Shown here: positions 38,015 to 50,265 of the stretch, piece by piece | How positions within the stretch are numbered: the stretch's first letter is position 1 | Layout of the letters: every line of letters begins with the position of its first letter | Assembly: GCA_964304625.1 (NCBI GenBank) | Contig: OZ199838.1 | Location: 682,001 to 746,000 of the forward strand | Direction: 5' to 3' | DNA: 64,000 nt | From: Kudoa neothunni | Taxonomy: Eukaryota; Cnidaria | The notes under the pieces: generated by a model | Databases searched by the model: none | What the model saw: the letters and a program-made list of their open reading frames with translations, nothing else | What the model was told of the DNA's origin: nothing | Position numbers and translations under genes: made by a program

Positions 38015-38026
38015 TGGGACCCTGTT
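38004..38026. repeat. Palindrome at the edge of the MULE element
   Basis: ACAGGGTC followed by a five-base spacer and GACCCTGT makes an 8-bp hairpin, and the right arm repeats the terminal sequence of the MULE element in the opposite direction. It may be two element ends abutting. Confidence 0.5.
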
Positions 38027-40463
38027 GATAGAACTTCAAAAAATCGAGGGTTGATTTCGAGGGTATAGGGATTATCTTCCTATTTGAAGAGATTAAGTCA
38101 ATGTATTAACAAGATTGTGTGATTAGTTCACATTGGATTTTTGTAATCAATGTTAAGAGAAGTTTTCTTACCAAAATAAAGCAGTGCAGTGTTTTTTGTA
38201 ATAAACAATTCTGTTTCTTTTAAAATATCAACTAAACTAAAATACTATCGTATCTGTGTACGAACTTGGGGTGGTGTCGCATACACAACCGGGAATAAAA
38301 TCGTTTCTTAGAATTCGTCCTGTTATTCATTTCTTTTTCAAAATTATTTTCATTTTTGTTCTAATCGCAAAAAATTACATTAATTCGTTGAATTCAGCTC
38401 AAAAAGAATTAATCTATAATCTAGAAATAAATATTAAGTCGAGCACATTCGGATTCATGTGGAATCTCTACATTGTTGATAAATATGTCAAAAAAGTTAT
38501 TATTTCTCTATATTTTTAACAAATTCAAAGTTGTTTATTGTTCAATGTATTTTTTTATTTTTATCTGTTAGTAATAAGTTTATAAATATTCAATCTTGTG
38601 ACTTCGTATGTTTAAAACAAAACTTTCTGATTAATTCTATTCTAAATTAGAGCAAAGATGTTACAACTTAACGATGGTATTTTTATATGTGGTTGGTGGC
38701 TTATAAATTTTTTTGGCCAGTTTATTCATGATTAAAAACATTTTATAACAATATTTATTTCAAAATCCCAACATGAAAATATTTAAATTAATTTAATAAG
38801 TTATCTTTTTATTTTTTTACATTAAGTAACTAATAACAAAAATATATAATAATTGTTGTTAATGCCACCATAAACGCTCATTTTATAAACTACTGAAACA
38901 CGTGACTATGCATATGGATTAAAGTATATCTAGAACTTAACAATTGTGTTTTATTTCAAATAAGCTTTGAATAAAATGGAACTTTATAAATCAAAAAATA
39001 CGATTTTTATGCATTTTTTGATAAATAAACTATGTATATTTTAAGTCTAAAGCAATTTTTTATTTTTACCTCAACAATATAAAAATGGTGTACAGCATTC
39101 AAATAATCATTTATTTCTCCGTTTTTAAATATAAAGTGAAATATTACGTCATATTTTATAATTCACCTCAATATTTTTATGCACTCGAATGTATCAAGCG
39201 TTTTAAACTAATATAATTAATATGCTGAGGTGTATTATCTATCAAAATGTTTGTAAAACAAGTAACAACCGCAAAACGTTGGAATTATGAAATCTCTATC
39301 CATTTCCTCTGTAATCCTCACTTCAACACATAATCACTCTCGTGTTTAAACAATTTTTTCTCCATCCTCGAATTTATACAGGGCTACCACTAGTTGAGCA
39401 GTAGCGTAATATTTTTGTGCATACGTATGAATGTTAAATAACATAATTAAACAGCGAAAATCTTGGTAAATATATTAAATCATTTGTAAATGAAAATACA
39501 ATCATTAAACAGTTTCGAGTAATCCCTTCGGGATCGCGGAAAAAGTGTGTGTGAAATTGTTTAACACCTAGATTTACTCACTTGTTAGCGCACGGATACA
39601 TATAATGTACGAAGCTATTTAATATTGAGTTGCATATATTTAAGGAACAACTATTCTTATTCTCGAAGAAATGTAATAATTAGTTATTTTGATCACAAAA
39701 TTATGACCAGAATATTTTTTTTGAAGTATAGTTTTTTAATCGCGAACATGATCCATCGGGCCTTTATGTCAAATTTGGATATTTCTCTAAACTCCCTTTT
39801 ATAGATTCGCATATGACAACAATAACCGGTTCATTTTCAATCATTTAAACCATTTTATGGTTGTTTTTTAAAGAGGTCATAGGGTTGGAGAGGAAGTTTT
39901 ATGTTTGGTGCTTTATAGTGACAGATTTTGCAGCTTTAGGGAGATATCATGGACGTATTTTATTATTGTATGTTTCTATTTGATTTATTCTCACTTTACT
40001 TAATTCCTTTGAAAATTAAACAAAATTCATCTATTTTTTAAAAAACGTTCCCAAAAAGTGTGTAAACCTGGACAGCCAAGTGGTCGACAACCTGGAGATT
40101 TCACAACCTTATTTTATCATTAATATCAAAATTATTGAATAAAATCATTAAAAAATATTATATATCGGTTGTAAATTTGATTATTCAAATTGTGTCGCTT
40201 TTTAAAAAGCGCGTAAACCCAAATGTGAGTCAGACCGATCACTGACTGTACAATATTCTAACATTAGCCACCCTTTATCGTTATATACGTCTGAATTTTT
40301 TCGTCAAGTGTATCTTATCCGAATATTATTTGCAAAAATACTATCATTTAGTTTATATTTAACATGAATATTTAAAATATTGTTTATCAATTCGGGATGG
40401 CACTGATATCAGCACTTCCATCCTCTCCATGCAATCTGGTGTTCATAAAAAATATCTCTAGAT
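38027..40463. other. Gene-free stretch
   Basis: A 264-nt frame at 38256-38519 lacks an ATG start and has no domain. Nothing else is supported in this 2.4-kb A+T-rich interval. Confidence 0.45.
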
Positions 40464-40868
40464 AGCCGAGGACAGATAGCACATCGATGTGACACTGGGG
40501 ATCAGAACCATGAGGTAATATGTTCCGAACCGTCGATGTTCAAACTACTGCTTCCTTGTCGGTAGGTCTCCATCTCATATTTGGGAGCTGTGATTAAAGT
40601 ATACGCTCATCGTGAAGTGGGGTGAACGTGAATAGGAGTTTGAATCTCCGGAACCCCTCGAAAGTCAAGTAATTTGCAGCCCCCACAGAGCAAACGTCCT
40701 AAAAGGATAGGGTATGGGATGGTGGTCGCTCTGAGGTGAGGATGCTTAGTGGGTTAAAGTCCCACATAAAGATATGGGGCGGGGTTTCGTGTTTCGTCCT
40801 GCGGTACCTATAGCGTTAATGGAAGAAGTATGATTAACCAGAATTCCACAACCTATTAAGTTGCCAAT
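40464..40868 (-). repeat. About 405-bp interspersed repeat, copy 2 (inverted)
   Basis: The reverse complement aligns with 4750-5160 from TTGTGGAATTCTGGTT to CTCGGC. This copy keeps more G+C (for example GAAACCCCGCCCC) and looks less worn. Its outer edges in plus orientation are GCCGAGG and GGTTGCC-like. No flanking duplication was found. The locally high G+C makes it easy to see against the background. Confidence 0.8.
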
Positions 40869-41574
40869 AGGTTATACTTTGTAAAAAAAAAGATAAAAAA
40901 TTACTTGTTTGGAATTTCGAGAAAAAACGTTTAATGTAAGTCTTAAATTTTAACCTCTTCACTTATTTCTGCAGCTTTTTCGGAAATGATGGATCATGAA
41001 ATATTTTTCTTTTAATTTCTTTGGTGAATAATCCATTTGAATAAACTATATTCAATCTCATCATATTCCCTCTTTTTTAGTTTAGAACGACTATGAAAAA
41101 TATTCGAGTTAATAATTTCCCTCTTTTTGGAAAAATTTATTTAAAAATGGTTAGAAATTATTTGTTACTTACCAGGTCAGTTTTCTTATTATTAAAAAAT
41201 TCATAAAAGGGATCAGTCCTGATGATTCGTATTATAATATTATTTCACGGTTGTCCTTACTGCTTCTTAGCCATTGAGAAATTTTTCAAAAAATATATTT
41301 ATCGGAGAATTTTGTGAATATAAGCTATGTACCACCGAGACCTTGCTTTATTTATTAAGTTTATTAATTAGATTAAATATAGAAACAAAAACCAAATGTT
41401 TGTAAAGATTAAAATCTATGAATTTTAGTTGATCTTTGTTTTTCATGAAATAATTTTATATAAATAGGTACCGCAGTTTTCAACGTTTTATTCAAAAAAT
41501 GACGGATCCTTAATAATTCATTCTCGAATTTTTATAATAAATTTAAAATAAATAATTTTAAATGCATAGTATTT
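40869..41574. other. Gene-free stretch
   Basis: No supported feature was seen; it may include the 3' end of the hAT relic that follows on the minus strand. Confidence 0.4.
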
Positions 41575-42790
41575 TTACAGTTTACCGTTGAAATAAAGAA
41601 TTGAAAGGATCCTGAACATACAAGCGATAAGTTTATTTCGGTCGAGGGTAAAGATATGTTTTGTCTTACAAAAGCTACTTTTCAAAGAAATGGACGATAT
41701 AGGGATTGATAACAAATCTTGTTCGAGACTTGAGATTACTGCATATTCTGATGTATGTTTTTCCAAAATTCTATATCGAACAAAAAATATATTACCATAT
41801 GATAATAACAAACATTCATTTTGAAATTGATTTCTTTTGTCATTAGGAACAAACAATTGAATATCTCTCGGATTCATCTCTCTAATGCACTCATATAGAT
41901 AAAAATCTAAGTTCTTTATTGTATCTAGAAAACCAATCGTTGGAAAGCATCCCTCAATTTGTTTTTTGTTTGAACTCTTGGGTAGGTAAAGGAGTAATTC
42001 ATGAAATTCGGTAATTATTTGGATAACTTCCTATCTTTAGCCAAAGGAAGTAATTAAAGATTACTGCTGTTTAAGGTGGTTGTTAATGATATATTATGAT
42101 TTGAGTTTGTCCAGTCGGATAGACTTGAGATACCAATCGAATCATTAGATTTGATTTCGTGTGAAAAATCATATAAGGGAGAGAGATACTTGATAATAAG
42201 TTTGAAATAAATTGGCATTTCATCCAATAATGTTCAGGCAGATCAAACAGGGCAGTAAATCTAGAATCAGAACTATACCTAGATTCTAAATTAAATTGTT
42301 TTATTGCTGGAAATATTCTTGGCAAGTTGGCATACAATTATACATATTGTATCATCTTATATCAAGCACGCGTAGGATCGATTTTGTATATTCTATATCA
42401 TTTATTTGAAGTAAATATAGGAATTGAGTTTTAGCCGATCTGTTATTAACAATAATAGATGATGAAAACTTCATAAAAACTTGTTTTACTTTAGAGAAGA
42501 CCATATCAGTTATTTTGACCACTATAGAAATAGAATGAACCCAATGTAAAAAGCAAGGAACTCAAACAATATGATAATAAATTAGAGCTATGTTCTTGTA
42601 ATATTTTTTCATGTATGGTGTCGAATTGGATACGATATCCTTACAATTCTTCCAGTTAATATTGTTCGTTTGTAGCGATTCCGTTATTTGTTTGGAATTA
42701 TAACTGCGTTGCATTCGCTTAAAACTTTCGAATCGAGCATGATGATTCTTTTTGCGCTGTACTCTATATCATAGTAACACCGCAAAATGT
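41575..42790 (-). mobile_element. hAT transposase relic with dimerisation domain
   Basis: The minus strand ends in LSIPISSISLKSSFCKTKHI, then FTLDRNKLIACMFRILSILYFN, a good match to the C-terminal hAT dimerisation domain (usual pattern P-x-S-S-V-x-x-E-R-x-F-S). Here the invariant E-R pair reads K-S. Upstream, in changing frames, are VPCFLHWVHSIS (the C-x-x-H-x-x-N/H zinc-like block), INWKNCKDIVSNSTPYMKKY and IRWYN-like residues typical of hAT cores. It is a different family from the ZBED5-like relic at 10.7 kb. Broken by many stops and frame changes. Confidence 0.7.
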
Positions 42791-42828
42791 TAAGCAAAGG
42801 TCTATTTTTAAATTCGGACGACTAATCA

Positions 42829-43134
42829 ATGCTTAATAAAAAGCGTGGATATTTTGAAGTTATTTTTTCTGCAGCCATCTTACGCTCGAACAAAATAGGT
42901 AAGAATTTGTTTATTAGTAAACGAGCGTCTGGTAAAGTTCCAGATTATCAACAATATTTCGACAGATATTGTGAAAAAGAACATTTTTTGTCAATTGACG
43001 ATAGCGGGAGTCAATCAAACGCGACAACAAATACCAAGTCTACTTCCAAATCGCTATTTTCTTTACTCATAAAGAATATGTTTGGAAGAATGGGAGCCTT
43101 TTCAAACGTAGATGTTAAAGAGATGCTTTTTTGA
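42829..43134 (+). CDS. Unassigned 101-residue open frame
   Basis: An ATG-started frame (MLNKKRGYFEVIFSAAILRS...) has hydrophilic middle residues with DDSGSQSNATTNTKSTSKS and a phenylalanine-rich end. It has no signal peptide and no recognised domain, and lies head-to-head with a hAT relic, so it may belong to that element's opposite strand or be a chance frame. Kept because of its length and non-random composition. Confidence 0.25.
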   Translation: MLNKKRGYFEVIFSAAILRSNKIGKNLFISKRASGKVPDYQQYFDRYCEKEHFLSIDDSGSQSNATTNTKSTSKSLFSLLIKNMFGRMGAFSNVDVKEMLF

Positions 43135-44760
43135 ACTAACGTGTTCTTGGAATTAATTTTATTCGAGCATTAGTTTTATTTTGCAATATTTGCATATTAA
43201 ATTGTCTTCTAACACCCCTGAATCTTTCCATTCAAGAGCTTAACTATCAATATCTCTTCTTTTTGTGCCAATTAGAATCAGATAAAAAAGCGCTTGGTCC
43301 CACGCCAAAATAAACATCGAAATAACTTATTGAGTTTTTATTTATAAAACCAGTTCTCAAAAACTGATTGCGTATTTATCTCAAATATACTAAATTTTTT
43401 TTTACATTAAATTATTTGACGATTAACGTGACAAACTTTTCTCCATTAACTGAATCTCCTAAATCAATATTTTTTGTGGTGTATTCACTTTATTAAATAT
43501 CGCAGAATCCAATTTTAATTAATACACGTAATAGCTTTAATTTTTTTAAAACTATTTTATTTCCTTCCTCTATTATAACAGGAGAATTTTCTTGTATAAA
43601 TCTGAGAATCGAAGTATTGTCTAAATATATTAGATCATTACCAAGATATTTGATTTTTATAAGGAAGCAGTAATAGTTAGTTTTTAAACATTGTTATATG
43701 CCTTTAAAGAGTTTTCATACATTAATCTATTTAATAGATCAACCATTTCCAATTACTAAGATATGATTGCAAAGGTGATACATAACGTAATATGTTATCC
43801 CTAAATCGAGAGATTGAAAGCTGATAATTGTAAAATTTAGCAAGATTAATTATTTTATTATTTCAAAATTTGTCTAACTTTTTGAGTGAGCGAAGGCTTA
43901 ATACAATAAAATAAGAAGTTTTATTATATTTGATTTTTGATAACAGATTTATTCTTTTCATGACTGCAAAATTATCTGACGATTTCCACTTCTTAATTTG
44001 GGCCTAATCAACAGTGACGAATCTTTTTTAATTTAAAATATTTGGGATGTTCATACTTACCCACAACCACTGACTAGAATTTTTTAATTAAAAGCGATCT
44101 CATAATTAGATCCGCCATCATTTTTTTGAAGGCTGTATCTATTGGCCCTTACGAATTCGGTTTATTGTATTTTTGAATTGCTTATTATATAAAGTGCCTA
44201 TTTTCGTATTTAAGTGAATACTTAAAAGTTTAATTAAACCTCAAGTTGATAAAATTTTGACTTTATTTTATTTTAAAATAAAAATAATGTATTCATCACT
44301 TTATGATTAACATAAAATCATTGTATATATGTAAGATTTTTCTATATTAACATTAATAATAGAAACAAACGAATTATTATATCCCAAAATATCTTATTTT
44401 AGTAGAAGAAAACTTGTGAATTTAATTCGTAACGTGTTTGCGTTAAATGAATTCTGATGGGAATAACATAGCCTTAATAATATTATTTCTGAAATAATTT
44501 ATTCAACACTGAAGTTTCATTTAACAGTTTTGAAGGACCAAAATTGAAAATGGAAGAATTCAAATAAAATTGATGAGCAGTTTATTCATATTAGATTCTA
44601 TAACCTTTGAAACTGCTTAAAAAAGATGTGATAGAATATTTAACCTAGCTCTTCAACACTACCAAATAAAATACTGTAGCAGTCGCGGTAGAAAAAATAC
44701 ATATTTTTCGAAAACTTAACATATGTATGAATATTTATTGAAATATTATCTGTTATTTAA
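43135..44760. other. Gene-free stretch
   Basis: No feature supported in 1.6 kb of A+T-rich sequence. Confidence 0.45.
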
Positions 44761-45591
44761 ATGAAAACGATTATCTGGCCAAAAAAATTAAATTTAAAAT
44801 TGAGTCCTGTGTTTTTGAAATTTTCAGGAAATACTGGTGAAGAAAAGCTTGTGTCAAATTATCTCAACTTTCCCCGTATTCATGATTCTTTACATTTTTC
44901 ATCCAACTTTTTTTTAAATAAAAAAGATTAACTAATAATTAAGTTGATTTTATTTTCCAACTTTTAGAAGTTATTGAAAGTTTTGAGGTTATCCAAGATA
45001 AGTTTTTCGAGAAAAAGAGAGTTTATTTCTCTAAAAATTTAACCAACATGAAATATTCAATGAATTCCCATTTAAAGAATGTAGAATTTTTACAGACTCT
45101 AAAAAAGAAGAAAGGCACATGTATAGAAATATCAGAAAACGGAAAAAACTTTATTTGTGCATGAAAAAAATCCTTGAAACTTCCCCAGTAATTATTTTTG
45201 TTGGTGCTACTATAAGCTACTAGCTTTCAAAGCTCCTGTGTATTTTATGGAAATAACACACTCTAGAGAACCAACTGAGGTAGTTGTGACCGGAATTCTT
45301 GAGAAGAGAACGAAGAAGTTTTATCTTGGCTTAATAAAACAATAAAAAAATATAACTTAATAATGGAAACTGACAAAAAAACTCTCTCTTAAAGATAAAA
45401 CATAGTTGAACGATAAGTCAGAACAAATTTTTCCAACCCCAGATTTTCAACTTTGGTTTTATTACGTTCTAAAATATTTCAGTCCTATTCTAATGGTTCA
45501 AATTATATGCAACTTCAGCCATGGGAACAACGTTTTGATGCATATAATAAAGATTTCACGTCCAAAATTTCTTAAATTTATTAACCAGTAA
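44761..45591 (+). other. Unassigned coding-like locus, several possible exons
   Basis: An ATG at 44761 opens MKTIIWPKKLNLKLSP and runs to a GTGAAG donor at 44837; a phase-matched acceptor ending at 44967 leads to a 64-codon stretch with FEVIQDKFFEKKRVYFSKNL and KKGTCIEISENGKNFIC, stop at 45162-45164. A third stretch (about 45195-45345) reads LLAFKAPVYFMEITHS, then REPTEVVVTGILEKRTKKFY; a fourth (45406-45591) reads EQIFPTPDFQLWFYYVLKYF. The REPTEVVVTGILEKRTKKFY segment vaguely recalls ISXO2-type transposases, so this may be a transposon relic rather than a gene. The pieces do not all join in phase. Confidence 0.35.
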
Positions 45592-46032
45592 GTGATTATA
45601 TATCCAGATTCGTCAAAAAATATTTTAATTATGGATTAAAGTTAAATAATGAATGATCACACACAAACATGTTTATTCACAACGTAATATTTCAACTAGT
45701 GTTGTCAAAATTACACTTTATTTACAAACTCTAAATAAGTGAGTTTATAAATATTCATATTTTTTTGTGTTCAATTAAGGTGAAATTACAAAATTAGAGT
45801 TGATATTAAAAAATAATAATGTTTTACTTTTTCTATGCTAAGTCATCAATCACATGTTTTTACGGAAAAATATCCTCCATTTTTTACATATATATACATA
45901 TAGTATGTTATTAATTTATCTAAGGAATCGTAATTTAAAACAGATAGCTATACAACGATAAACCGAATTTTTATGGAAAATAAACACTGCCATTTTTAAC
46001 CCTTCTTTTGGTACTTAGATCAATTTTAGATT

Positions 46033-46167
46033 TTAAAACGTACGTAATTTTTCGGTGTAATCATCATATAGAGTGGCGCTTTCGTTGTGAAGACTTCCGT
46101 AAACAATAACATGTAATTGCTGGAATCCTGAGAAACATCTGCTTGCATTATAATCCAATATTTTTAC
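46033..46167 (-). CDS. Possible terminal exon of an unknown minus-strand gene
   Basis: Behind a plausible acceptor (TATTTGAG) the minus strand stays open for about 44 codons to a stop: VKILDYNASRCFSGFQQLHV and VIVYGSLHNESATLYDDYTE, ending KLRTF. The composition is strongly protein-like. It has two possible N-glycosylation sites (NAS, NES). Upstream exons could not be identified with confidence and the family is unknown. Confidence 0.4.
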   Translation of the reverse strand, partial: VKILDYNASRCFSGFQQLHVIVYGSLHNESATLYDDYTEKLRTF

Positions 46168-47309
46168 CTCAAATAATAAGAAAAGGTTTTATTAATCATT
46201 AAATAGTTAATACACATTTTACATAATTCTGTGATATAAACACAGTCCAAATTTCTGTATATACATTTTTATACCTTTTAGAGGTCATTCTTTTTCTTTA
46301 TGCCGAAAAATCAAATTTCATTAATAATTTATTAAGTAAAAATATGTTGTTAAGAGATAAATGACTTAGATTTTCAATAATAGTCTAAATATTAGTAATA
46401 TCTCAATATATTTATACGTTTTGAAGGTTTGGATTATTATGTCTTTTTTTTAGCTAGTCATTCTTTTTAATCTATTTTCTTGGCATATTGATTATTTTCT
46501 CTTGATTTATCGACATATTAAATCACTCAATAATGATAAAATCATCCATAAAACAATCACCAAACATGAAGACGCTTTGTTGTACAAAACTTTATACGAT
46601 TAATGATATTATTCTATATTTTTTATTGTGTGTACAAAAAATGAGTATGTAAAATCATAAAAAAAATTAAACAAATACTCGGTTAGGAAAATATAATATT
46701 AAATCAAAACAACGCATACATCGGATAGACTTGATTATGTATTTTATTGTATCTAGCTACAACAACAACTTTTATGAGCTAGGATTAATTGATCTAAAGA
46801 GTGTATTATTAGGTTTAATCAGTTTTTGGTAATTTAGATCCATCCTTGATAGTAAAAACGGTCCAACCGATTTATAATTAAATATATGATGGAAAAAATC
46901 ATAATTTATTTTAATGTTTATTATATTCAGTATAATATAAAGATGATCGGGTGTAGAAATTATGTTTATTTATAAATTTTAAAATCATTATTCGCCTATT
47001 GTGATAAATAATATCGAAATATAGATAAAGTTTCGAAAAAATTCTTATAATTTGTGGATTTTAAATTATCACCTTATGGGATAAAATATTTTCAGCACTT
47101 TAGTTTCCCATTGACAGATAAAATTTTCATATATACTTTCAACAGTTGAAATATCCAATCGTAGAAATTATTAATGAATATATATATAAGAAAGTATTTA
47201 TGTTCAAAGCGATTATTATAATAAATTTTGATGAATTTTTTGTTAATCCCCTGCCATTCAAACAATAACCTTACATCCAGATTAGGGGCTTAGAATCTAA
47301 CTGCTGATA
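46168..47309. other. Gene-free stretch
   Basis: No confident exon or repeat seen; it may hold upstream exons of the minus-strand gene ending at 46033. Confidence 0.4.
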
Positions 47310-47848
47310 ATGTTATTTCTGATTGCTTTATTTTTTTTATCACGTTGCAGCAGCTCCAATGATGATTTTATTGAAAAAACACTTTGTATGTTTAATTCTT
47401 TGTCAATATTTATTTGAATAGATTTTTAGCAAGCATTTTTATACGTTCATGATTATACATTCTATATTAATGTTTTTCAATGCAGAGAAAAGATAGATTT
47501 GGTGAATCACGAACGCTGTAGCTTCGTAGCAAGCTCATTTTGCATAAATGAATATTTAACAGGTATTTCTTTCATTAAATTAATTTTATTTATTAGTTTA
47601 TTAATTCCTAACAACAGGTTTTGAATATGCAAGTGTATTTGAGTTGGAGGATCTATGTATCCATGCCAATCTTACACATTTGTTTACAACAGCTAAAGTC
47701 GTTTTCAATGTTGTAGTATGGAGTCACTACGTAGATCTACGGTATCTAGTTATATAAAATTCCTGATGTATCAATAAAAAAATTAACTTTAAGATTTCAA
47801 TCCTTTTTAATAACGGTTTTTTTTATATTTCATATTAATTATTATTAA
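47310..47848 (+). CDS. Gene A, copy 1: small signal-peptide protein with hydrophobic tail, four exons
   Basis: Predicted exons are 47310-47389, 47486-47562, 47618-47741 and 47794-47848, with introns of 96, 55 and 52 nt and matching phases, giving about 111 residues. Exon 1 is a signal peptide (MLFLIALFFLSRCSSS). The middle holds ERCSFVASSFC and VFELEDLCIHANLTHLF, and exon 4 encodes a hydrophobic end (FQSFLITVFFIFHINYY), so the product is probably a small type I membrane or tail-anchored surface protein. Without the last splice the frame would stop at 47757. The same VF-x-x-EDLC block and the same donor position occur in the gene at 60004, 12.7 kb away, which supports this as a real gene. Family and function unknown. 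Confidence 0.65.
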
Positions 47849-49931
47849 TATAATTTAATTTATAAAAAATTATCTTCGTAATAATCTTTCGAATTAAAAT
47901 AACCAAAAGTTAAATTTAAGAACAATTCATTCCAACTTTCTTCGTTATATTATTTTATTTATAATTTTGAGGCAAATTAACCACGTTATTAACAACAGGA
48001 TTAAATAATAGATTTAATTTATTATTAAATACTGATATATTCAGTGAAAAATTAAGTCTTATTGTCAAAGCATTATTTCATATATGATTTTAGAAACAAA
48101 ATTGAGCTGTAAAATCAATTTATAATTATAAATTAAAATATTTAAATAATTATAAATAAGGTTGTGTGAATTCAGACATCAGTATATTATTAAAGGCTTG
48201 ATCTTTGATGTTGGGTACGCAATTAAATATTTAATTAAATAAAAAAGGGATGCTCAAATGTTTGTTCAAATTTACTCTCTCAGACTGACAAATAATCAAA
48301 ATTTACCCCCATGACATGGAAGTTAAATTCATATTTATAATTTAGGCGGTGTTGACATAACTTTATTCTCTCTGGCTCCTCCATATTCAAAAATATTAAT
48401 TTATTTAATTAAAATTTTTAAAACATTAAAAATATGAAAAGATTGATCTTTTCTACTTTTTTCATTATAATTAAAATATATTCGACCATACCTAACTTAA
48501 TTTATCAATAGATCTTAAAAATTAATATCTATAGTTCTTGATGCCGCCAAAAAACGGCATCAAAAGATAGTCGTGGTAATCCAAACTTTATTAGGAAACA
48601 TTATCATGTATATGTGACTAATAAACGGTAAATAAATAATATAAACACATAATTAATCAATTTTATAATAGGACTAATCTAAAATCGGTGATGTATGACT
48701 CTAAATGAGACAAATTTGAGATTCATACTATTCTGATTCTATTCGGATAGAGGATACGTTAAATATTGTTATTAAATTTTATGTATATATTTATTCTTTT
48801 TTGATGATGTTCATCGTCATTTAAAAATCACTGGTATCGAAAATCGCATATATTGTTTTTCAAAGTACATCATAGTGCCCAATTATCTCATCATTATCCG
48901 CAGCACGCCGATACCCAGGTTTTTTCCATGTTCCACCAGAAAGGTTCATTAATCGTTTAAAAATTTTCGCGATATACCAAAATTTTTTAACACTCTCTGG
49001 TGGGCCGAGGGTCCTATTTAAGGAGACATTGTCTTAAGGTTTTATACTGGTTTAGCTATAGTAAAAGCTATTTGAGTTGTAAATTCTAGTCCTAAAAAGC
49101 ACCGTACACTTGCATAACGACATTTTTTAATCCCAGCAGCTGTTGCTCACAAACTGTATACAGATTTAAGTTTTTAGAAAGTTCTTAAATAAAATTATAT
49201 CTTTCCCAATCCTTCGCTCTAAGGGACTAGTAATAATTAAAAATAATTAAATCTAATGACACTTTAATATTATTTACCATGAAAATAATCATGAAAATAT
49301 CATTATATTAGGCTATATGACTAAAAGTTAAATGTGACATAACAAAGAGACTGACATAATTTAATAGACAACTATTTAAAAATTTATTCCAAAAAACATT
49401 TGAAGGATTTAATCCTAATTCTTGTAGCTTTTAATAGTTCTGAATAATATAGTTCCTTAGACTAGACACCGGAAGTTCGTCACAACCCCATAATTCGAAA
49501 ATTCACCCTATCTAATTTTGATGTTATTTAATTTACACCTTCTCATATAAATTTTACCCCTGAATCAAAAGATAAGTTTTTCTATTAAATTATAGAACGG
49601 GTATTTTGTTCAATTCTTTTAAGATAATTAGTAAAACGATCATATTTTAAAAAATTTAATTGGAAAACATTCATTTGGGTATATTAAAACTAATTTTTAA
49701 AATAAAAAATATCAAATATTAAAATAAGGTTTATATATTATCAACAAATCAAATGTAACGCGAATGTTTAATAAAATGAACTATATATTTGATAGTTATA
49801 ATATTAAAATATGATAATTTAATTTAATCCTAGAATTTGGCTAATTAATAAATAATTATTTAATTCAATTATAAAATTTTAAATTTACTTACTAAAAACA
49901 AATCAGGTTGAAAATCTTAATTAATGCCATT
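47849..49931. other. Spacer within the first A-B module
   Basis: Mostly A+T-rich. It holds a small hairpin at 48540-48561 (GATGCCG with CGGCATC) and the dispersed repeat copy at 49036-49103. No other gene seen. Confidence 0.45.
49036..49103 (+). repeat. Dispersed repeat, copy 2
   Basis: This aligns with the reverse complement of 18065-18133 (GGTTTAGCTATAGTAAAAGC versus GGTTTAGCTACAGCAGAAGC, then TCCTAAAA). Similarity probably extends weakly upstream to about 49010. No terminal repeats found. Confidence 0.55.
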
Positions 49932-50265
49932 ATGCAATTTTTAATATTGAATTTAATAATTAAAAAAATTTATTTATTTAATACCCTTATGTAAAACAAA
50001 AACATTTCATAATACAAATTTTAAAATGGTTGGAAGCTTTCACCCTTATTCATTGTGTATAAATGAGATTTTCCATTATAGAAAATTGTTAAGTTACAGT
50101 TTTGTTCCACATAATAAAGGAATGTCTCGGAAATTTTACTACAAAAATTACACAAGTGATGTTTACTACCACAATTTCAAAGATTACGATGAAGAGGATT
50201 ATGTTTTTACCGAAGAAAAGTTCAAAGATAATGAGAACGTTGAAAAAGTACTTTTTGATAAATAA
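49932..50265 (+). CDS. Gene B, copy 1: small aromatic-rich protein, two exons
   Basis: Exon 2 (50082-50265) reads SYSFVPHNKGMSRKFYYKN, then DVYYHNFKDYDEEDYVFTEE, and ends in an acidic tail at a stop. Its acceptor position and phase are identical to those of the exon at 63090, whose residues NYGFVPDNIGLIRPVPYKNG and DVYYHSDSF align with it. A candidate first exon, 49932-49990 (MQFLILNLIIKKIYLFNTL, signal-like), ends in the right phase at a GTAAAAC donor, giving an intron of 91 nt. An alternative unspliced start at 50026 is less likely because the homologous exon shows the acceptor. The protein is rich in Tyr, Phe, Asp and Lys. Family unknown. Confidence 0.6.

Noticed and set aside
38256-38519. 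87-codon plus-strand frame
   Set aside because: It lacks an ATG, has a composition dictated by A+T richness, and lies in otherwise featureless DNA.
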